Shown: positions 47,225 through 56,904 of the stretch, piece after piece | How the letters are laid out: each line of letters starts with the position of its first letter | Position numbering within the stretch: position 1 is the first letter of the stretch | Notes under the pieces: generated by a model | Told to the model about the DNA's origin: nothing | Databases searched by the model: none | The model's input: the letters and a program-made list of their open reading frames with translations, nothing else | Position numbers and translations under genes: made by a program | Source of the DNA: Roseobacter sp. | GTDB taxonomy: Bacteria; Pseudomonadota; Alphaproteobacteria; Rhodobacterales; Rhodobacteraceae | DNA: 59,618 nt | Direction: 5' to 3' | Assembly (NCBI GenBank): GCA_024636495.1 | Contig: JAGXGZ010000060.1 | Location: forward strand, 1 to 59,618

Positions 47225-50200
47225 TTACTCGGCTGGTATCGCTTTTTTATCGTGACTAAGCGGCGCGGGAATATGAATTAGCATCTCTTTCGGGCAAATT
47301 TGCAGAAAATTCGCTTTTTCCGTTTCCCAGTGCTGCAATATATCTGCGGCCTTTCGGCTATCGGTTTCCACCATATGGCGTTCGATCAGGCCTTTCAACT
47401 GGATTTCCCAGTGATCGACCGTAACAGGGCAGGTCACCAGCGTCTCGGGGTTCAACATCAAGCTGGCCTTGCCGTCTGGATCATAAAGATAGGCCATGCC
47501 CCCCGTCATACCGGCCCCAAAGTTTGCGCCGACGCTACCAAGGATCACAGTAACACCGCCCGTCATATACTCGCAGCCGTTACTACCGCAGCCTTCGATG
47601 ACAGCATGCGCGCCCGAATTACGCACGGCAAACCGTTCACCTGCACGGCCCGCTGCAAACAAGTACCCCTTCGTCGCACCGTAAAGCACCGTATTGCCGA
47701 TGATCGTGTTTTCAGACGCCGTGATTGTGCTGGCCATGGACGGACGCACGACAATTGTGCCACCCGACAGACCCTTGCCGACATAGTCATTGGCGTCACC
47801 AGATACTTCAAGCTTTAGACCGGGTGCAGCAAAGGCACCCAGTGACTGCCCGGCAGACCCGGTTAGCTTCACCGTCAGGTGATCAGGCTGCAACTGGTTG
47901 TTCATGCCAAAGCGGCTGATGATATGGCTTGATGTGCGCGTGCCAACTGTCCGGTGCGTGTTTTGCACCGCATAGCTAAGCTGCATCTTTTCGCCGTCTT
48001 CCAGGAACCGTGCGGCGTCGCGTACGATTTCGGCATCTAGCGTATCAAGCACCGCATTTCGTGGCTTGTTCCGGTCGTATTTGATCTCGCCAGCGCCATC
48101 GACGGTGATCAACAGCGGGTTAAGATCCAGATCATCCAGATGTGCCGACCCACGGCTCACCTGCGCCAGCAAATCAGCGCGGCCAATCACGTCATCCAAG
48201 CTGCGCGCGCCAATAGACGCCAGCAATTCGCGCACTTCGGTGGCGTAGAAGGTGATCAGGTTGACGACCTTATCCGCATTGCCGGTGAACTTGCCGCGCA
48301 ACGCTTCGTCCTGGGTACACACGCCAACGGGGCAGGTGTTGGACTGGCATTGACGGACCATGATACAGCCCATCGCGATTAGTGCTGCGGTGCCGATGCC
48401 GTATTCCTCGGCCCCCATCATCGCGGCCATCACGATATCACGTCCCGTGCGCAAACCACCATCGGTGCGCAATGTCACACGGTCGCGCAGGTTGTTCATC
48501 GACAAGACCTGATGCGCCTCAGTGAGGCCCATTTCCCACGGCAGACCAGCATATTTGATCGAGGTCGCAGGCGAGGCACCCGTCCCGCCGTTATGGCCGG
48601 AGATCAGGATGATATCGGCCTTGGCCTTGGCCACACCTGCCGCAATCGTGCCAACGCCCGAAGACGCCACCAGCTTTACTGTCACCTTACAGCGCGGGTT
48701 GATCTGCTTGAGGTCGTAGATCAGCTGAGCAAGGTCTTCGATGGAATAGATGTCGTGATGCGGCGGGGGTGAAATCAGCGTCACACCTTTGGTCGAATGG
48801 CGCAGACGGGCGATTAGGTCTGTGACCTTCATCCCGGGCAACTGCCCACCCTCTCCGGGCTTGGCACCTTGGGCGACTTTGATCTCAAGCTCTTCGCATT
48901 GGTTCAGGTATTCGGCGGTCACACCGAAACGACCTGATGCCACCTGCTTGATCTTGGCGGATGGGTTATCGCCATTTGGTTCGGGGTGGAAATGTGCCGG
49001 ATCTTCACCACCTTCGCCGGAATCCGACTTGGCCCCGATGCGGTTCATCGCAACGTTCAACGTCTTATGCGCCTCTGGCGATAGTGCGCCAAGGGACATA
49101 CCGGGTGTCACGAAACGCTTGCGGATCGCTGTGATGGATTCGACTTCTTCAATCGGGATTGGCGCCCCAAGCGCTTTGATGTCCAGCAGATCGCGCAGAT
49201 GGATCGGCGGATTGCTTTGCATCTTGGCGCTGTATTGCTTCCACATCTGATAGGATGCCTTGTTGCAGGCCATTTGCAGCATGTGCATCGACGATGCTTC
49301 CCACGCGTGGGTTTCGCCAGATGTCCGCGCTTTGTAGAAACCGCCGATGGGCAAGACGGTTCCGTCACCCTTCCAGCCGCGCTCATGCACGCCTTCGGCC
49401 TTGCGCTGGATGCCAGTGATGCCGATGCCGCTGATGCGGCTGGTCATGCCGGGGAAGTATTCGGCACACATGGCACGGCTCAGGCCCACGGCCTCAAAGT
49501 TCAGACCGCCACGATAGGACGAGACGACGCTGATCCCCATCTTGGCCATAATTTTCAGCAAGCCCTGATCAATCGCCTCGCGATAGCGCGCCATGGCTTT
49601 GGTCAGGTTCACGTCCAGCAGGCCGCGATCAATACGGTCTGCCAGCGAATCCTCGGCCAGATAGGCGTTCACCACTGTTGCACCGCAGCCGATCAGCACA
49701 GCGAAATAATGCGGATCAACGCATTCAGCCGACCGTACATTCAGCGACGTAAAGGTGCGCAAACCCTTGCGGGTCAGCTGGCTGTGGACGGCAGACGTCG
49801 CAAGGATCATCGGCATCGCAACGCGCCCTTCACCGCTGAATTGATCGGTCAGCACAATATGTCCCGCACCTGAACGCACGGCGTCTTCGGCTTCGTCGCG
49901 GATGCGGCGCAGCCCGTCGTTTAGGTTGCTACCGCCGGGCTCAAAACTACAGTCGATGGTCACGGAATCCGCATTGAATTCGCTCATCAACTGGTCGAAC
50001 TGCGAGTTGGTCAGGAATGGGCTGTCCAGCACCAGAATTTCGGTCTGTGCACTGGATTCGTCCAACACGTTCTTTAGGTTCCCGAACCGAGTTTTCAGGC
50101 TCATGACCCGGTATTCGCGCAAGCTGTCGATAGGCGGGTTGGTGACCTGGCTAAAGTTCTGACGGAAGAAATGGCTAAGCGGGCGATACTGGTTGGACAG

Positions 50201-51757
50201 AACCGCTGACGGGGTATCATCCCCCATCGACGCAAGCGTTTCTTTGCCATCCTCTGCCATAGGGGCAAGGATCTGCTCTAGGTCTTCGATGGTGTATCCT
50301 GCGGCAACCTGACGACGGCGCAGCTCATTACCTGAGAACAGCGGCTTTTCTTCGATACCGCTTAGCGCTTCGTCAAGTTCGTTGATCTTCCCGACCCATT
50401 CACCAAAGGGGCGCGATGCTGCCAGTTTGTCTTTGATTTCAGTGTCGCCGAACATTTTGCCTTCTTGAATGTCCACAGCCAGCAACTGCCCCGGGCCAAG
50501 CGCGCCCTTGCGCACGACATTCGCCTCGTCTTGCGGGACCATGCCTGCTTCTGAGCCAGCAATCAGCATACCATCAGCCGTCACGACATAGCGCATCGGG
50601 CGCAAGCCGCTGCGGTCAAGGCCCGCGCAAACCCAGCGGCCATCGGTCATGGCAAGGGCGGCAGGGCCATCCCACGGTTCCATCACCGAGTTGCAATATG
50701 AATACATGTCGCGCCACGCTTCGGGCAGCTCGACCGCCTGCTTGGACCAGCTTTCAGGCACCAGCATGGTTTTGGCCATCGGCGCATTGCGGCCCGCGCG
50801 CACCAGTACCTCGAACACCGCGTCCAGCGCGGCAGAGTCGGACGATCCGGCAGCAACGATCGGTTTGATGTCTTCAGCCATGTCGCCGAACGTACCCGAC
50901 GCCATGCGGATTTCGTGAGACTTCATCCAGTTCAGGTTACCCTTGAGCGTGTTGATTTCGCCGTTGTGGGCCAACATGCGGAACGGCTGTGCCAGCCACC
51001 ACTGCGGGAAGGTATTGGTGGAATACCGCTGGTGATAGATTGCAAAGGCGGATTCAAAGCGGTCATCCATCAGGTCGGGATAGAAGTTGGCAACATCTTG
51101 GGCCAGCATCATACCCTTGTAGATCACCGAACGGCACGACATCGACGCGATGTAAAGTGTCGGCACCTGAGCAGCGAGGGCCGCCTTTTCGATCCGACGC
51201 CGGATCACATAAAGCTCGCGCTCAAAGGTTTCCTCGTCCACACCTTTGGCGTTCGAGATCAGGATCTGCTCGATCTCGGGGCGGGTCGCATTGGCCTTTT
51301 CACCCAAGACAGAGATATCCACCGGCACGTGACGCCAGCCGTAGATGTAATAGCCCATGCGCAACACTTCGGTTTCGACGATGGTCCGGCAGGTTTCCTG
51401 CGCGGCAAAGTTGGTGCGCGGCAGGAATACCTGACCGACGGCAATCATCTCGCCTTCGCGTGGGCTGTGACCGGTGCGTCGCACCTGATCGTAAAAGAAG
51501 TTAACGGGGATCTGCACGTGAATGCCCGCGCCGTCACCGGTTTTACCGTCGGCATCGACAGCACCGCGGTGCCAGATCGCCTTGAGCGCCTTGATGCCGT
51601 TCATCACAACACTGCGGCTGCGTGATCCGTCGATGTTCACGACAAGACCAACACCACAGGAAGAATGCTCTTCTTCCTCGGAATACAGACCGTTTTCGGC
51701 CATATAAGCACGCTTTGCTTCTTCGCGGGCTACCCAGGCGTCATCATACTTGGTCAT
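47225..51757 (-). CDS. gltB: Glutamate synthase (NADPH) large subunit
   Basis: A 1510-residue protein, full family length. The glutaminase domain begins after a short propeptide with the catalytic Cys in SSCGVGLVV (Cys34), the central and FMN domains carry SDSGEGGEDP and GGTGASPATS, the 3Fe-4S cysteines are in CIMVRQCQSNTCPVGVC, and the C-terminal beta-helix ends the protein. It converts glutamine and 2-oxoglutarate to two glutamates with electrons from GltD. Its ATG overlaps the stop of the GFA gene (51754-51757), which follows gltD: one operon in the order gltD-GFA-gltB. This is the main ammonium assimilation route with glutamine synthetase. Confidence 0.97.
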   Translation of the reverse strand: MTKYDDAWVAREEAKRAYMAENGLYSEEEEHSSCGVGLVVNIDGSRSRSVVMNGIKALKAIWHRGAVDADGKTGDGAGIHVQIPVNFFYDQVRRTGHSPREGEMIAVGQVFLPRTNFAAQETCRTIVETEVLRMGYYIYGWRHVPVDISVLGEKANATRPEIEQILISNAKGVDEETFERELYVIRRRIEKAALAAQVPTLYIASMSCRSVIYKGMMLAQDVANFYPDLMDDRFESAFAIYHQRYSTNTFPQWWLAQPFRMLAHNGEINTLKGNLNWMKSHEIRMASGTFGDMAEDIKPIVAAGSSDSAALDAVFEVLVRAGRNAPMAKTMLVPESWSKQAVELPEAWRDMYSYCNSVMEPWDGPAALAMTDGRWVCAGLDRSGLRPMRYVVTADGMLIAGSEAGMVPQDEANVVRKGALGPGQLLAVDIQEGKMFGDTEIKDKLAASRPFGEWVGKINELDEALSGIEEKPLFSGNELRRRQVAAGYTIEDLEQILAPMAEDGKETLASMGDDTPSAVLSNQYRPLSHFFRQNFSQVTNPPIDSLREYRVMSLKTRFGNLKNVLDESSAQTEILVLDSPFLTNSQFDQLMSEFNADSVTIDCSFEPGGSNLNDGLRRIRDEAEDAVRSGAGHIVLTDQFSGEGRVAMPMILATSAVHSQLTRKGLRTFTSLNVRSAECVDPHYFAVLIGCGATVVNAYLAEDSLADRIDRGLLDVNLTKAMARYREAIDQGLLKIMAKMGISVVSSYRGGLNFEAVGLSRAMCAEYFPGMTSRISGIGITGIQRKAEGVHERGWKGDGTVLPIGGFYKARTSGETHAWEASSMHMLQMACNKASYQMWKQYSAKMQSNPPIHLRDLLDIKALGAPIPIEEVESITAIRKRFVTPGMSLGALSPEAHKTLNVAMNRIGAKSDSGEGGEDPAHFHPEPNGDNPSAKIKQVASGRFGVTAEYLNQCEELEIKVAQGAKPGEGGQLPGMKVTDLIARLRHSTKGVTLISPPPHHDIYSIEDLAQLIYDLKQINPRCKVTVKLVASSGVGTIAAGVAKAKADIILISGHNGGTGASPATSIKYAGLPWEMGLTEAHQVLSMNNLRDRVTLRTDGGLRTGRDIVMAAMMGAEEYGIGTAALIAMGCIMVRQCQSNTCPVGVCTQDEALRGKFTGNADKVVNLITFYATEVRELLASIGARSLDDVIGRADLLAQVSRGSAHLDDLDLNPLLITVDGAGEIKYDRNKPRNAVLDTLDAEIVRDAARFLEDGEKMQLSYAVQNTHRTVGTRTSSHIISRFGMNNQLQPDHLTVKLTGSAGQSLGAFAAPGLKLEVSGDANDYVGKGLSGGTIVVRPSMASTITASENTIIGNTVLYGATKGYLFAAGRAGERFAVRNSGAHAVIEGCGSNGCEYMTGGVTVILGSVGANFGAGMTGGMAYLYDPDGKASLMLNPETLVTCPVTVDHWEIQLKGLIERHMVETDSRKAADILQHWETEKANFLQICPKEMLIHIPAPLSHDKKAIPAE

Positions 51758-52197
51758 TTTTTCTCTCCTTGATCGGGTGCGAATTTCGCGAGTGTTTGTT
51801 GTCTTGTCAGTTTTTCATGATCGCCTGAAAGGGCGTACCCTTGGGGGCATTGATCTGTAAAATAGGCCAGCGCCATCTTTGCGCCACCTGCGTTTTCGAA
51901 TAGCCCGGCAGCAAGATTGCGCGCACCATCATGGGCCGTACCGTACCAAAGCGTTGATCCGCAAACCTCGCAAAAGGCGCGTTCTGCCCAATCCGAAGAT
52001 TTGTAGATCTTGATGGGGCCATTGACGTTTGTGCTGTCCTGATCCGTTTGAATATTGACGAAAACCGATGATGTCTGCTGCTGGCACATTTCGCAGTGGC
52101 AGGCGCGCAAAATGGGGTTGGTGACGGTCGCTGTGACCGTCACCGCGCCGCATAGGCAACGGCCTGACAATTCAACTGGCTTTACAACGTCATTCAA
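51754..52197 (-). CDS. GFA-family (glutathione-dependent formaldehyde-activating-like) zinc protein
   Basis: A 147-residue protein of the GFA/Mss4-like fold. The zinc ligands are present: CLCG (residues 14-17), CHCEMC (33-38) and CEVCG (76-80). Few members truly act on S-hydroxymethylglutathione, so the precise role is unknown. It lies between gltD (32 bases upstream) and gltB (ATGA overlap), so it is translated together with glutamate synthase. This is odd for a gene with no known link to that enzyme. Confidence 0.9.
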   Translation of the reverse strand: MNDVVKPVELSGRCLCGAVTVTATVTNPILRACHCEMCQQQTSSVFVNIQTDQDSTNVNGPIKIYKSSDWAERAFCEVCGSTLWYGTAHDGARNLAAGLFENAGGAKMALAYFTDQCPQGYALSGDHEKLTRQQTLAKFAPDQGEKK

Positions 52198-52229
52198 TCT
52201 GGGCTTCCTGTATTGCAGTTAATGTTGGT

Positions 52230-53663
52230 TTATTCAGCGGCTATCGCGCTTTTCGTGCCGAGCTTTTCAAGGATCGCCTGCGCGCAATCGCGCCCGTCCT
52301 TGATCGCCCAAACCACCAGGGACGCGCCGCGCACGATGTCGCCCACGGCATAGACGCCGTCCAGTTCTGTCGCGCCCGTGATATAATCCGCTTTGATGGT
52401 GCCCCAGCGGTTGACCGGTAGTTCAGGGGTATTCCAAAGCTTTGGCAGGTCTTCTGGTTCAAAGCCAAGCGCCATAATCACCAGATCGGCTTCTTCGACA
52501 TAATCTGCGCCCTCAATCACCTCGGGGGCCTGACGGCCAGTGGCGTCGGGTGCACCAAGGCGCATCTTTTGCACCATAACGCCTGTCATGGGATCACCAA
52601 CGAAGCCTTTGGGGGCGGACAGCCATTCGAATACCACGCCTTCTTCTTCGGCGTTTTGCACTTCGCGTTGGCTGCCGGGCATGTTGGCGCGGTCACGGCG
52701 ATAGAGACACTTGACCGATGTTGCGCCCTGACGGATAGAGGTGCGCACGCAATCCATCGCGGTATCACCGCCACCAATCACGACAACCTTTTTGCCATGC
52801 GCATTCAAGCGGCCGTTGTCAAATTCCTCGACCGTGTCGCCAAAGCTTTTGCGATTGCTGACAGTTAGAAAATCAATTGCGCGCTCAAGTCCAATGCCGC
52901 CCACACCGGGGGCCTGAATTTCGCGAGTTTTATACACCCCTGTCGCGATGATCACAGCATCATGCTTGGCGCGGATATCGGCAAAGCTGATGTCGACGCC
53001 CACATCGCAATTCAGTTCGAACGTTACGCCACCTTCGGCCAGTTGATCATTGCGGCGTGTCACAATGTCTTTTTCAAGCTTGAAGCCGGGAATGCCGTAG
53101 GTCAACAGGCCGCCTGCGCGATCGTAGCGGTCATAGATGGTAACTTGTATCCCCTGACGGCGCAGCACGTCAGCGGCGGCAAGGCCACCGGGGCCCGCGC
53201 CTATGATACCAACAGATTCCGTACGTTCGGAATGCGGCTTGATCGCTTGCACCCAGCCGTTTTCCCATGCGGTATCGGTGATATATTTTTCGACCGACCC
53301 GATAGTAACAGTGCCGTGGCCGGATTGTTCAATGACGCAATTGCCTTCGCACAGCCGATCTTGGGGGCAGATGCGTCCGCAGATCTCGGGGAAGGTGTTG
53401 GTGGCCTGAGACACTTCGTATGCTTCTTTCAGCCGGCCTTCGGCGGTCAGGCGCAGCCAATCTGGGATGTTATTGTGCAGTGGGCAATGGGTCTGGCAAT
53501 AGGGGACACCGCATTGACTACAGCGGCTCGACTGTTCCTTTGCTTTAGTGTCAGCATATTCGGCATAAATTTCTTTAAAGTCGTCGCGACGAAGATTCGG
53601 CATACGCTTTTCAGGCATGTCGCGTGAAACCGATGTAAACTTAAGCATTGGCTGCTTTGCCAT
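52230..53663 (-). CDS. gltD: Glutamate synthase (NADPH) small subunit
   Basis: A 477-residue flavoprotein. The N-terminal part has the two 4Fe-4S motifs CSQCGVPYCQTHCP and CGRICPQDRLCEGNC; GIIGAGPGGLAAADVL binds FAD and VVIGGGDTAMDC binds NADPH. It feeds electrons from NADPH to GltB. The ATG at 53663 has GGAGAG upstream and starts the conserved sequence; earlier in-frame ATGs exist. First gene of the gltD-GFA-gltB operon; the promoter should lie in the 220 bases before uppP, but I see no sure motif. Confidence 0.96.
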   Translation of the reverse strand: MAKQPMLKFTSVSRDMPEKRMPNLRRDDFKEIYAEYADTKAKEQSSRCSQCGVPYCQTHCPLHNNIPDWLRLTAEGRLKEAYEVSQATNTFPEICGRICPQDRLCEGNCVIEQSGHGTVTIGSVEKYITDTAWENGWVQAIKPHSERTESVGIIGAGPGGLAAADVLRRQGIQVTIYDRYDRAGGLLTYGIPGFKLEKDIVTRRNDQLAEGGVTFELNCDVGVDISFADIRAKHDAVIIATGVYKTREIQAPGVGGIGLERAIDFLTVSNRKSFGDTVEEFDNGRLNAHGKKVVVIGGGDTAMDCVRTSIRQGATSVKCLYRRDRANMPGSQREVQNAEEEGVVFEWLSAPKGFVGDPMTGVMVQKMRLGAPDATGRQAPEVIEGADYVEEADLVIMALGFEPEDLPKLWNTPELPVNRWGTIKADYITGATELDGVYAVGDIVRGASLVVWAIKDGRDCAQAILEKLGTKSAIAAE

Positions 53664-53883
53664 GATGGAACTCTCCGACATAAAAACTTTGTTTGTATCC
53701 CTTATACGGGTGCAAAAGGATAATAAAGGCAGCAAGGCTGACCTATATGTTAAATATTTTGTTTAGCGGCGCGAAATATCCCGTTTGCCCCTTGGTATTA
53801 GTACCGTATCGGTCCCAATAAACCACTTTGCTTTTGTTTGAGGGGGTTTATACGTCAACTCAACCCTAGTCATCACAGGCAGC

Positions 53884-54693
53884 ATGACAATGACATTGTT
53901 CCAACTATTGCTCGTAGCCATCATCCAAGGGCTGACAGAATTCCTGCCCGTGTCCTCGTCCGGTCACCTTATTCTTTTACCATTCGTAACGGGTGGCCCT
54001 GATCAGGGATTGGCGATTGATGTGGCCGTGCATGTCGGCACGCTACTGGCTGTGATCTTGTATTTCCGCGCCGAAGTGACCGAAGCCACGATCGGTTTGG
54101 GTCGCCTGTTTCGCGGTAAGGTCGACACGCGCGGGGCGCACACGGCGCTTTTGCTGATTATCGCAACGATACCCGTCTTGATCGTTGGTTTGATTTTCAA
54201 ACTACTGGGCATTGATGAAATGCTAAGGTCGGTCGCGGTGATTGGCTGGACAATGCTGATCTTTGGTCTGGTGCTGTATTGGGCTGATAAAACCGGTGCA
54301 GAAACACGGACCGCTAAAGACTGGATGATAAAAGATGCGGTTTGGATGGGGCTGGCGCAGGCGGTCGCACTGATCCCCGGCACGTCGCGCTCGGGCATAA
54401 CGATCACGGCGGCCCGCAAGCTGGGCTATGACCGCACAGGCGCTGCGACCTTGTCGATGCTGATGTCGATCCCGACGATCCTGGCATCTGGCGCATTGCT
54501 GTCATTGGACGTGATCGGTGAAGCGGATTGGCAGCTAGCCAAAGATGCTTCCATCGCCGCTGCATTCGCTTTTGTGGCAGCGATGCTGGCGCTGGTAATC
54601 ATGATGCGTCTGTTGCGTAGCGTCAGCTTTACCCCTTACGTAATCTACCGCGTTATTCTGGGCATCGCATTGCTGGTCTACGCTTACGCATGA
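53884..54693 (+). CDS. uppP: Undecaprenyl-diphosphatase
   Basis: A 269-residue inner-membrane enzyme of the UppP/BacA family with about eight membrane segments. The active-site motifs are GLTEFLPVSSSGHL (residues 16-29) with the catalytic Glu and Ser, and LIPGTSRSGITI with the Arg. It removes one phosphate from undecaprenyl diphosphate so that the lipid carrier can be used again for peptidoglycan and polysaccharide export; it also gives bacitracin resistance. It has its own transcription unit, divergent from gltD, and ends at a shared terminator. Confidence 0.96.
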   Translation: MTMTLFQLLLVAIIQGLTEFLPVSSSGHLILLPFVTGGPDQGLAIDVAVHVGTLLAVILYFRAEVTEATIGLGRLFRGKVDTRGAHTALLLIIATIPVLIVGLIFKLLGIDEMLRSVAVIGWTMLIFGLVLYWADKTGAETRTAKDWMIKDAVWMGLAQAVALIPGTSRSGITITAARKLGYDRTGAATLSMLMSIPTILASGALLSLDVIGEADWQLAKDASIAAAFAFVAAMLALVIMMRLLRSVSFTPYVIYRVILGIALLVYAYA

Positions 54694-54698
54694 ACGAA

Positions 54699-54728
54699 AA
54701 AGGCCCCGCCAGAATTGGCAGGGCCTTT
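54699..54728. terminator. Bidirectional terminator between uppP and SDR gene
   Basis: Stem AAAGGCCCcGCCA/TGGCaGGGCCTTT with one mismatch and loop GAAT. A runs on the left and T's on the right let it serve both convergent genes; it lies 6 bases after the uppP stop. Confidence 0.85.
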
Positions 54729-54747
54729 AATCATAGTGTGGATAAGG

Positions 54748-55731
54748 TCAACCGCGCAGGTTTTTTGCAGAACTCATGATGTCGTCATACTGGCCCGACG
54801 GGCGGAACCGCCACAGATAGTCCGGCAGAACCGATGCCATTGAAACCGGTGAAATCCCCAAAGCGTCAAACCCTTTAGCGCCATCGTGAACCACATTGTC
54901 CTTGGCAAGGTTCTTGACCTGATCGCGGGTCACCATGCCGTTCTTGACCAACCCAAACGTGACCGACTGAAGCGTGTCAAAGGCAAAAGCCATGATCTTG
55001 GCCGCGAACATCGGAACACTCAGGATCAAGCGTCGCCGATGGATCACAGCCAACATCCGCTGCATCAATGCACGAAAACTCTCTTTATCGGGACCGCCCA
55101 GTTCGTAGATCCCTGCTGGGGCGTTCCCCAGAACCGCCTTTTCGGCCGCGTGGGCGACATCATCCACATAAACCGGTTGGAACAACGTATCGGCCCCAAT
55201 TACAGGCACCACCGGGCTAAGCCGCGTCATACCCGCAAACCGGTTAAAGAATTCATCCTCTGGTCCGAAAACGATTGAGGGGCGCAAGATGACAGCGTCA
55301 GGCATATGCTTGAGCACCGCAGCCTCGCCCATCGCCTTGGTCTGGGCATATTCACTGGGTGAATTGGCATCCGCACCAATCGCCGAAATCTGTACCATCC
55401 GGCCCACACCTTCGGCGGCGGCGATGCGGGCAATACGTTCTGCACCGTTGGCTTGAATAGCTTCGAATGTGCTTTTCCCGGTCTCGGCCAGAATACCCAC
55501 GCAGTTCACGACAGCATCTGCACCCTGCAACGCGGCCCGCACGGATGCATCATCGCGGATGTTGCAAAATATGGGCTCGACTTGACCGACAGCGCCGTAA
55601 GGGCGCACAAAGATCGCTTCATTTGGCCGGCGTACCGCCACGCGAACGCGCCATCCTGCCTTGGCCATACGGCGCACAATATACCGCCCCACGAACCCCG
55701 AGCCGCCATAAATCGTGACCAGCTTTGACAT
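54748..55731 (-). CDS. Complex I NDUFA9-like SDR / NAD(P)-binding protein
   Basis: A 327-residue atypical short-chain dehydrogenase. The N-terminal YGGSGFVGRYIVRRM is the dinucleotide loop; RMVQISAIGADANSPSEYAQTK holds the region where Ser/Tyr/Lys of active SDRs sit; QPVYVDDVAHA and GIYELGGPDK are typical of the NDUFA9-like group. In mitochondria NDUFA9 is a supernumerary complex I subunit; alphaproteobacterial relatives exist but their role in the complex is less clear. The ATG at 55731 starts the conserved fold. Confidence 0.9.
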   Translation of the reverse strand: MSKLVTIYGGSGFVGRYIVRRMAKAGWRVRVAVRRPNEAIFVRPYGAVGQVEPIFCNIRDDASVRAALQGADAVVNCVGILAETGKSTFEAIQANGAERIARIAAAEGVGRMVQISAIGADANSPSEYAQTKAMGEAAVLKHMPDAVILRPSIVFGPEDEFFNRFAGMTRLSPVVPVIGADTLFQPVYVDDVAHAAEKAVLGNAPAGIYELGGPDKESFRALMQRMLAVIHRRRLILSVPMFAAKIMAFAFDTLQSVTFGLVKNGMVTRDQVKNLAKDNVVHDGAKGFDALGISPVSMASVLPDYLWRFRPSGQYDDIMSSAKNLRG

Positions 55732-55936
55732 GATGATGCTCCTGTCCAGAAAATCTGATCGATAGATACAGTTATGGACCTTTGGGAACAAGGCGCAAAT
55801 CGGCGCAGTTTGATCGTTAGGATGTTTGGCGAAACCAATCCCTTGGCCAAGATCACGATCAAGATGCAAGAATGCCAGCGAATCCAATTGACACCCCAGC
55901 CGTGCATGATTAGAGCAACCCTCACAACCCCCCTGT

Positions 55937-56022
55937 GCCCAGGTGGCGGAATGGTAGACGCGCTAGCTTCAGGTGCTAGTACTGGTAACGGTGTGGAGGT
56001 TCGAGTCCTCTTCTGGGCACCA
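55937..56022 (+). tRNA. tRNA-Leu (anticodon CAG)
   Basis: An 86-nt class II tRNA: acceptor GCCCAGG pairs with TCTGGGC, discriminator A and encoded CCA at 56020-56022. The anticodon stem is CTAGC/GCTAG with loop TTCAGGT (anticodon CAG, reads CUG). A variable arm follows (about 55979-55995), and the T arm is GGAGGTTCGAGTCCTC. The 3' end faces the integrase remnant 76 bases downstream, marking it as an insertion site for mobile DNA. Confidence 0.96.
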
Positions 56023-56098
56023 TAAAACCTTGATTTTCAAGATATTTCAGTATTAAAGGTCAAATAACTACACAAGTGCACCACACAAGGTGAAACTA

Positions 56099-56245
56099 AT
56101 GCTGGTTATAACCGAATTAAACTACGTTTACGAAGACAGTAAGTCAGGTATCCTCAAATACCGACGCCGCGTTCTTGCAAACCTTCAGTTAGCGCTGGGC
56201 AAGAAAGAGTTTGTGATCTCTTTCAAGACGGCTTTGATGATGTGA
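56099..56245 (+). pseudogene. Site-specific integrase, N-terminal remnant
   Basis: A 48-codon frame starting ATG at 56099 reads like the first residues of phage-type tyrosine integrases of alphaproteobacteria: LNYVYEDSKSG, then LKYRRRV, LQLALGKKEFVISFKT. The frame stops at 56243-56245 and no core-binding or catalytic domain follows. Its place directly after a tRNA 3' end is where such an integrase is expected. The element it served must have been partly lost or replaced. Confidence 0.65.
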
Positions 56246-56388
56246 CCGCCACCATATTTAGAATATCCCCGCGAAACCAAGCCGCATCAAAACCACGATC
56301 CATCATTCCCAGACGGGGAAAGAGTTTCAAAAGGCCGGACATAGATGCCTGCTCCGCTCCAAGCCTGAATGATCCGTGCAATAAGGTC

Positions 56389-56904
56389 TCACTCAAGCTT
56401 TTCGATCTGGGTGCGCGGCATGGAGGTCCTGACTTTGCGCCCCATGAGATCGATCAGAATACCGATGCGTTCAGAGCCAGACAGTGTCTCGATTGTCGTG
56501 ACCAGATCGGCAAAGGGTCCGGATAGCACGCGGATACGGTCGCCGACGCTAAGATCATCCCCCGTCGAGATCAGACCGCTTGCGTCACAGCGCGCGATCA
56601 GCCCCGCCATCAGAGCATCAGGTAGCGGTTGGGGCCGGCGCGGATCATTCAAAATCAGCCGGGATATGCCACGGGTGCTATTGATCGCACTCCAGCCCGG
56701 CGTCCTGGGATCAAAGCTTACAAAGAGATAGCCGGGAAAGAGTGGTTTACGGACCTCCCGTTGCACGCCTGCCCGCGTAGTGTTGGAGAGAATCTGGGGG
56801 CTGAAACTTACAATGTTTTGCCGCTGCAAATGTGTCTGCGCCTGCAGCAGGCCCTGGGGGCGCAACTGCGCTACGAACCATAAACTGTCGATTGTCCTAG
56901 CCAT
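56389..56904 (-). CDS. NusG/RfaH-like transcription antiterminator
   Basis: A 171-residue NusG paralogue. The N-terminal NGN domain begins with WFVAQLRPQGLLQAQTHLQR and has FPGYLFVSFDP; the C-terminal KOW domain has GDRIRVLSGPFADL. RfaH-type paralogues let polymerase read through long operons, often for polysaccharide or surface genes. No such operon is seen downstream on this strand; the tRNA-Leu/integrase remnant lies there instead. The autokinase at 41700 shows that the organism makes an exported polysaccharide, but a link is only a guess. Confidence 0.85.
   Translation of the reverse strand: MARTIDSLWFVAQLRPQGLLQAQTHLQRQNIVSFSPQILSNTTRAGVQREVRKPLFPGYLFVSFDPRTPGWSAINSTRGISRLILNDPRRPQPLPDALMAGLIARCDASGLISTGDDLSVGDRIRVLSGPFADLVTTIETLSGSERIGILIDLMGRKVRTSMPRTQIEKLE

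Noticed and set aside
55770..55795. GGAAC upstream of tRNA-Leu as an EcfG promoter
   Set aside because: The -10 match (AGTT at N17) is weak and a stress sigma promoter for a tRNA is unlikely.
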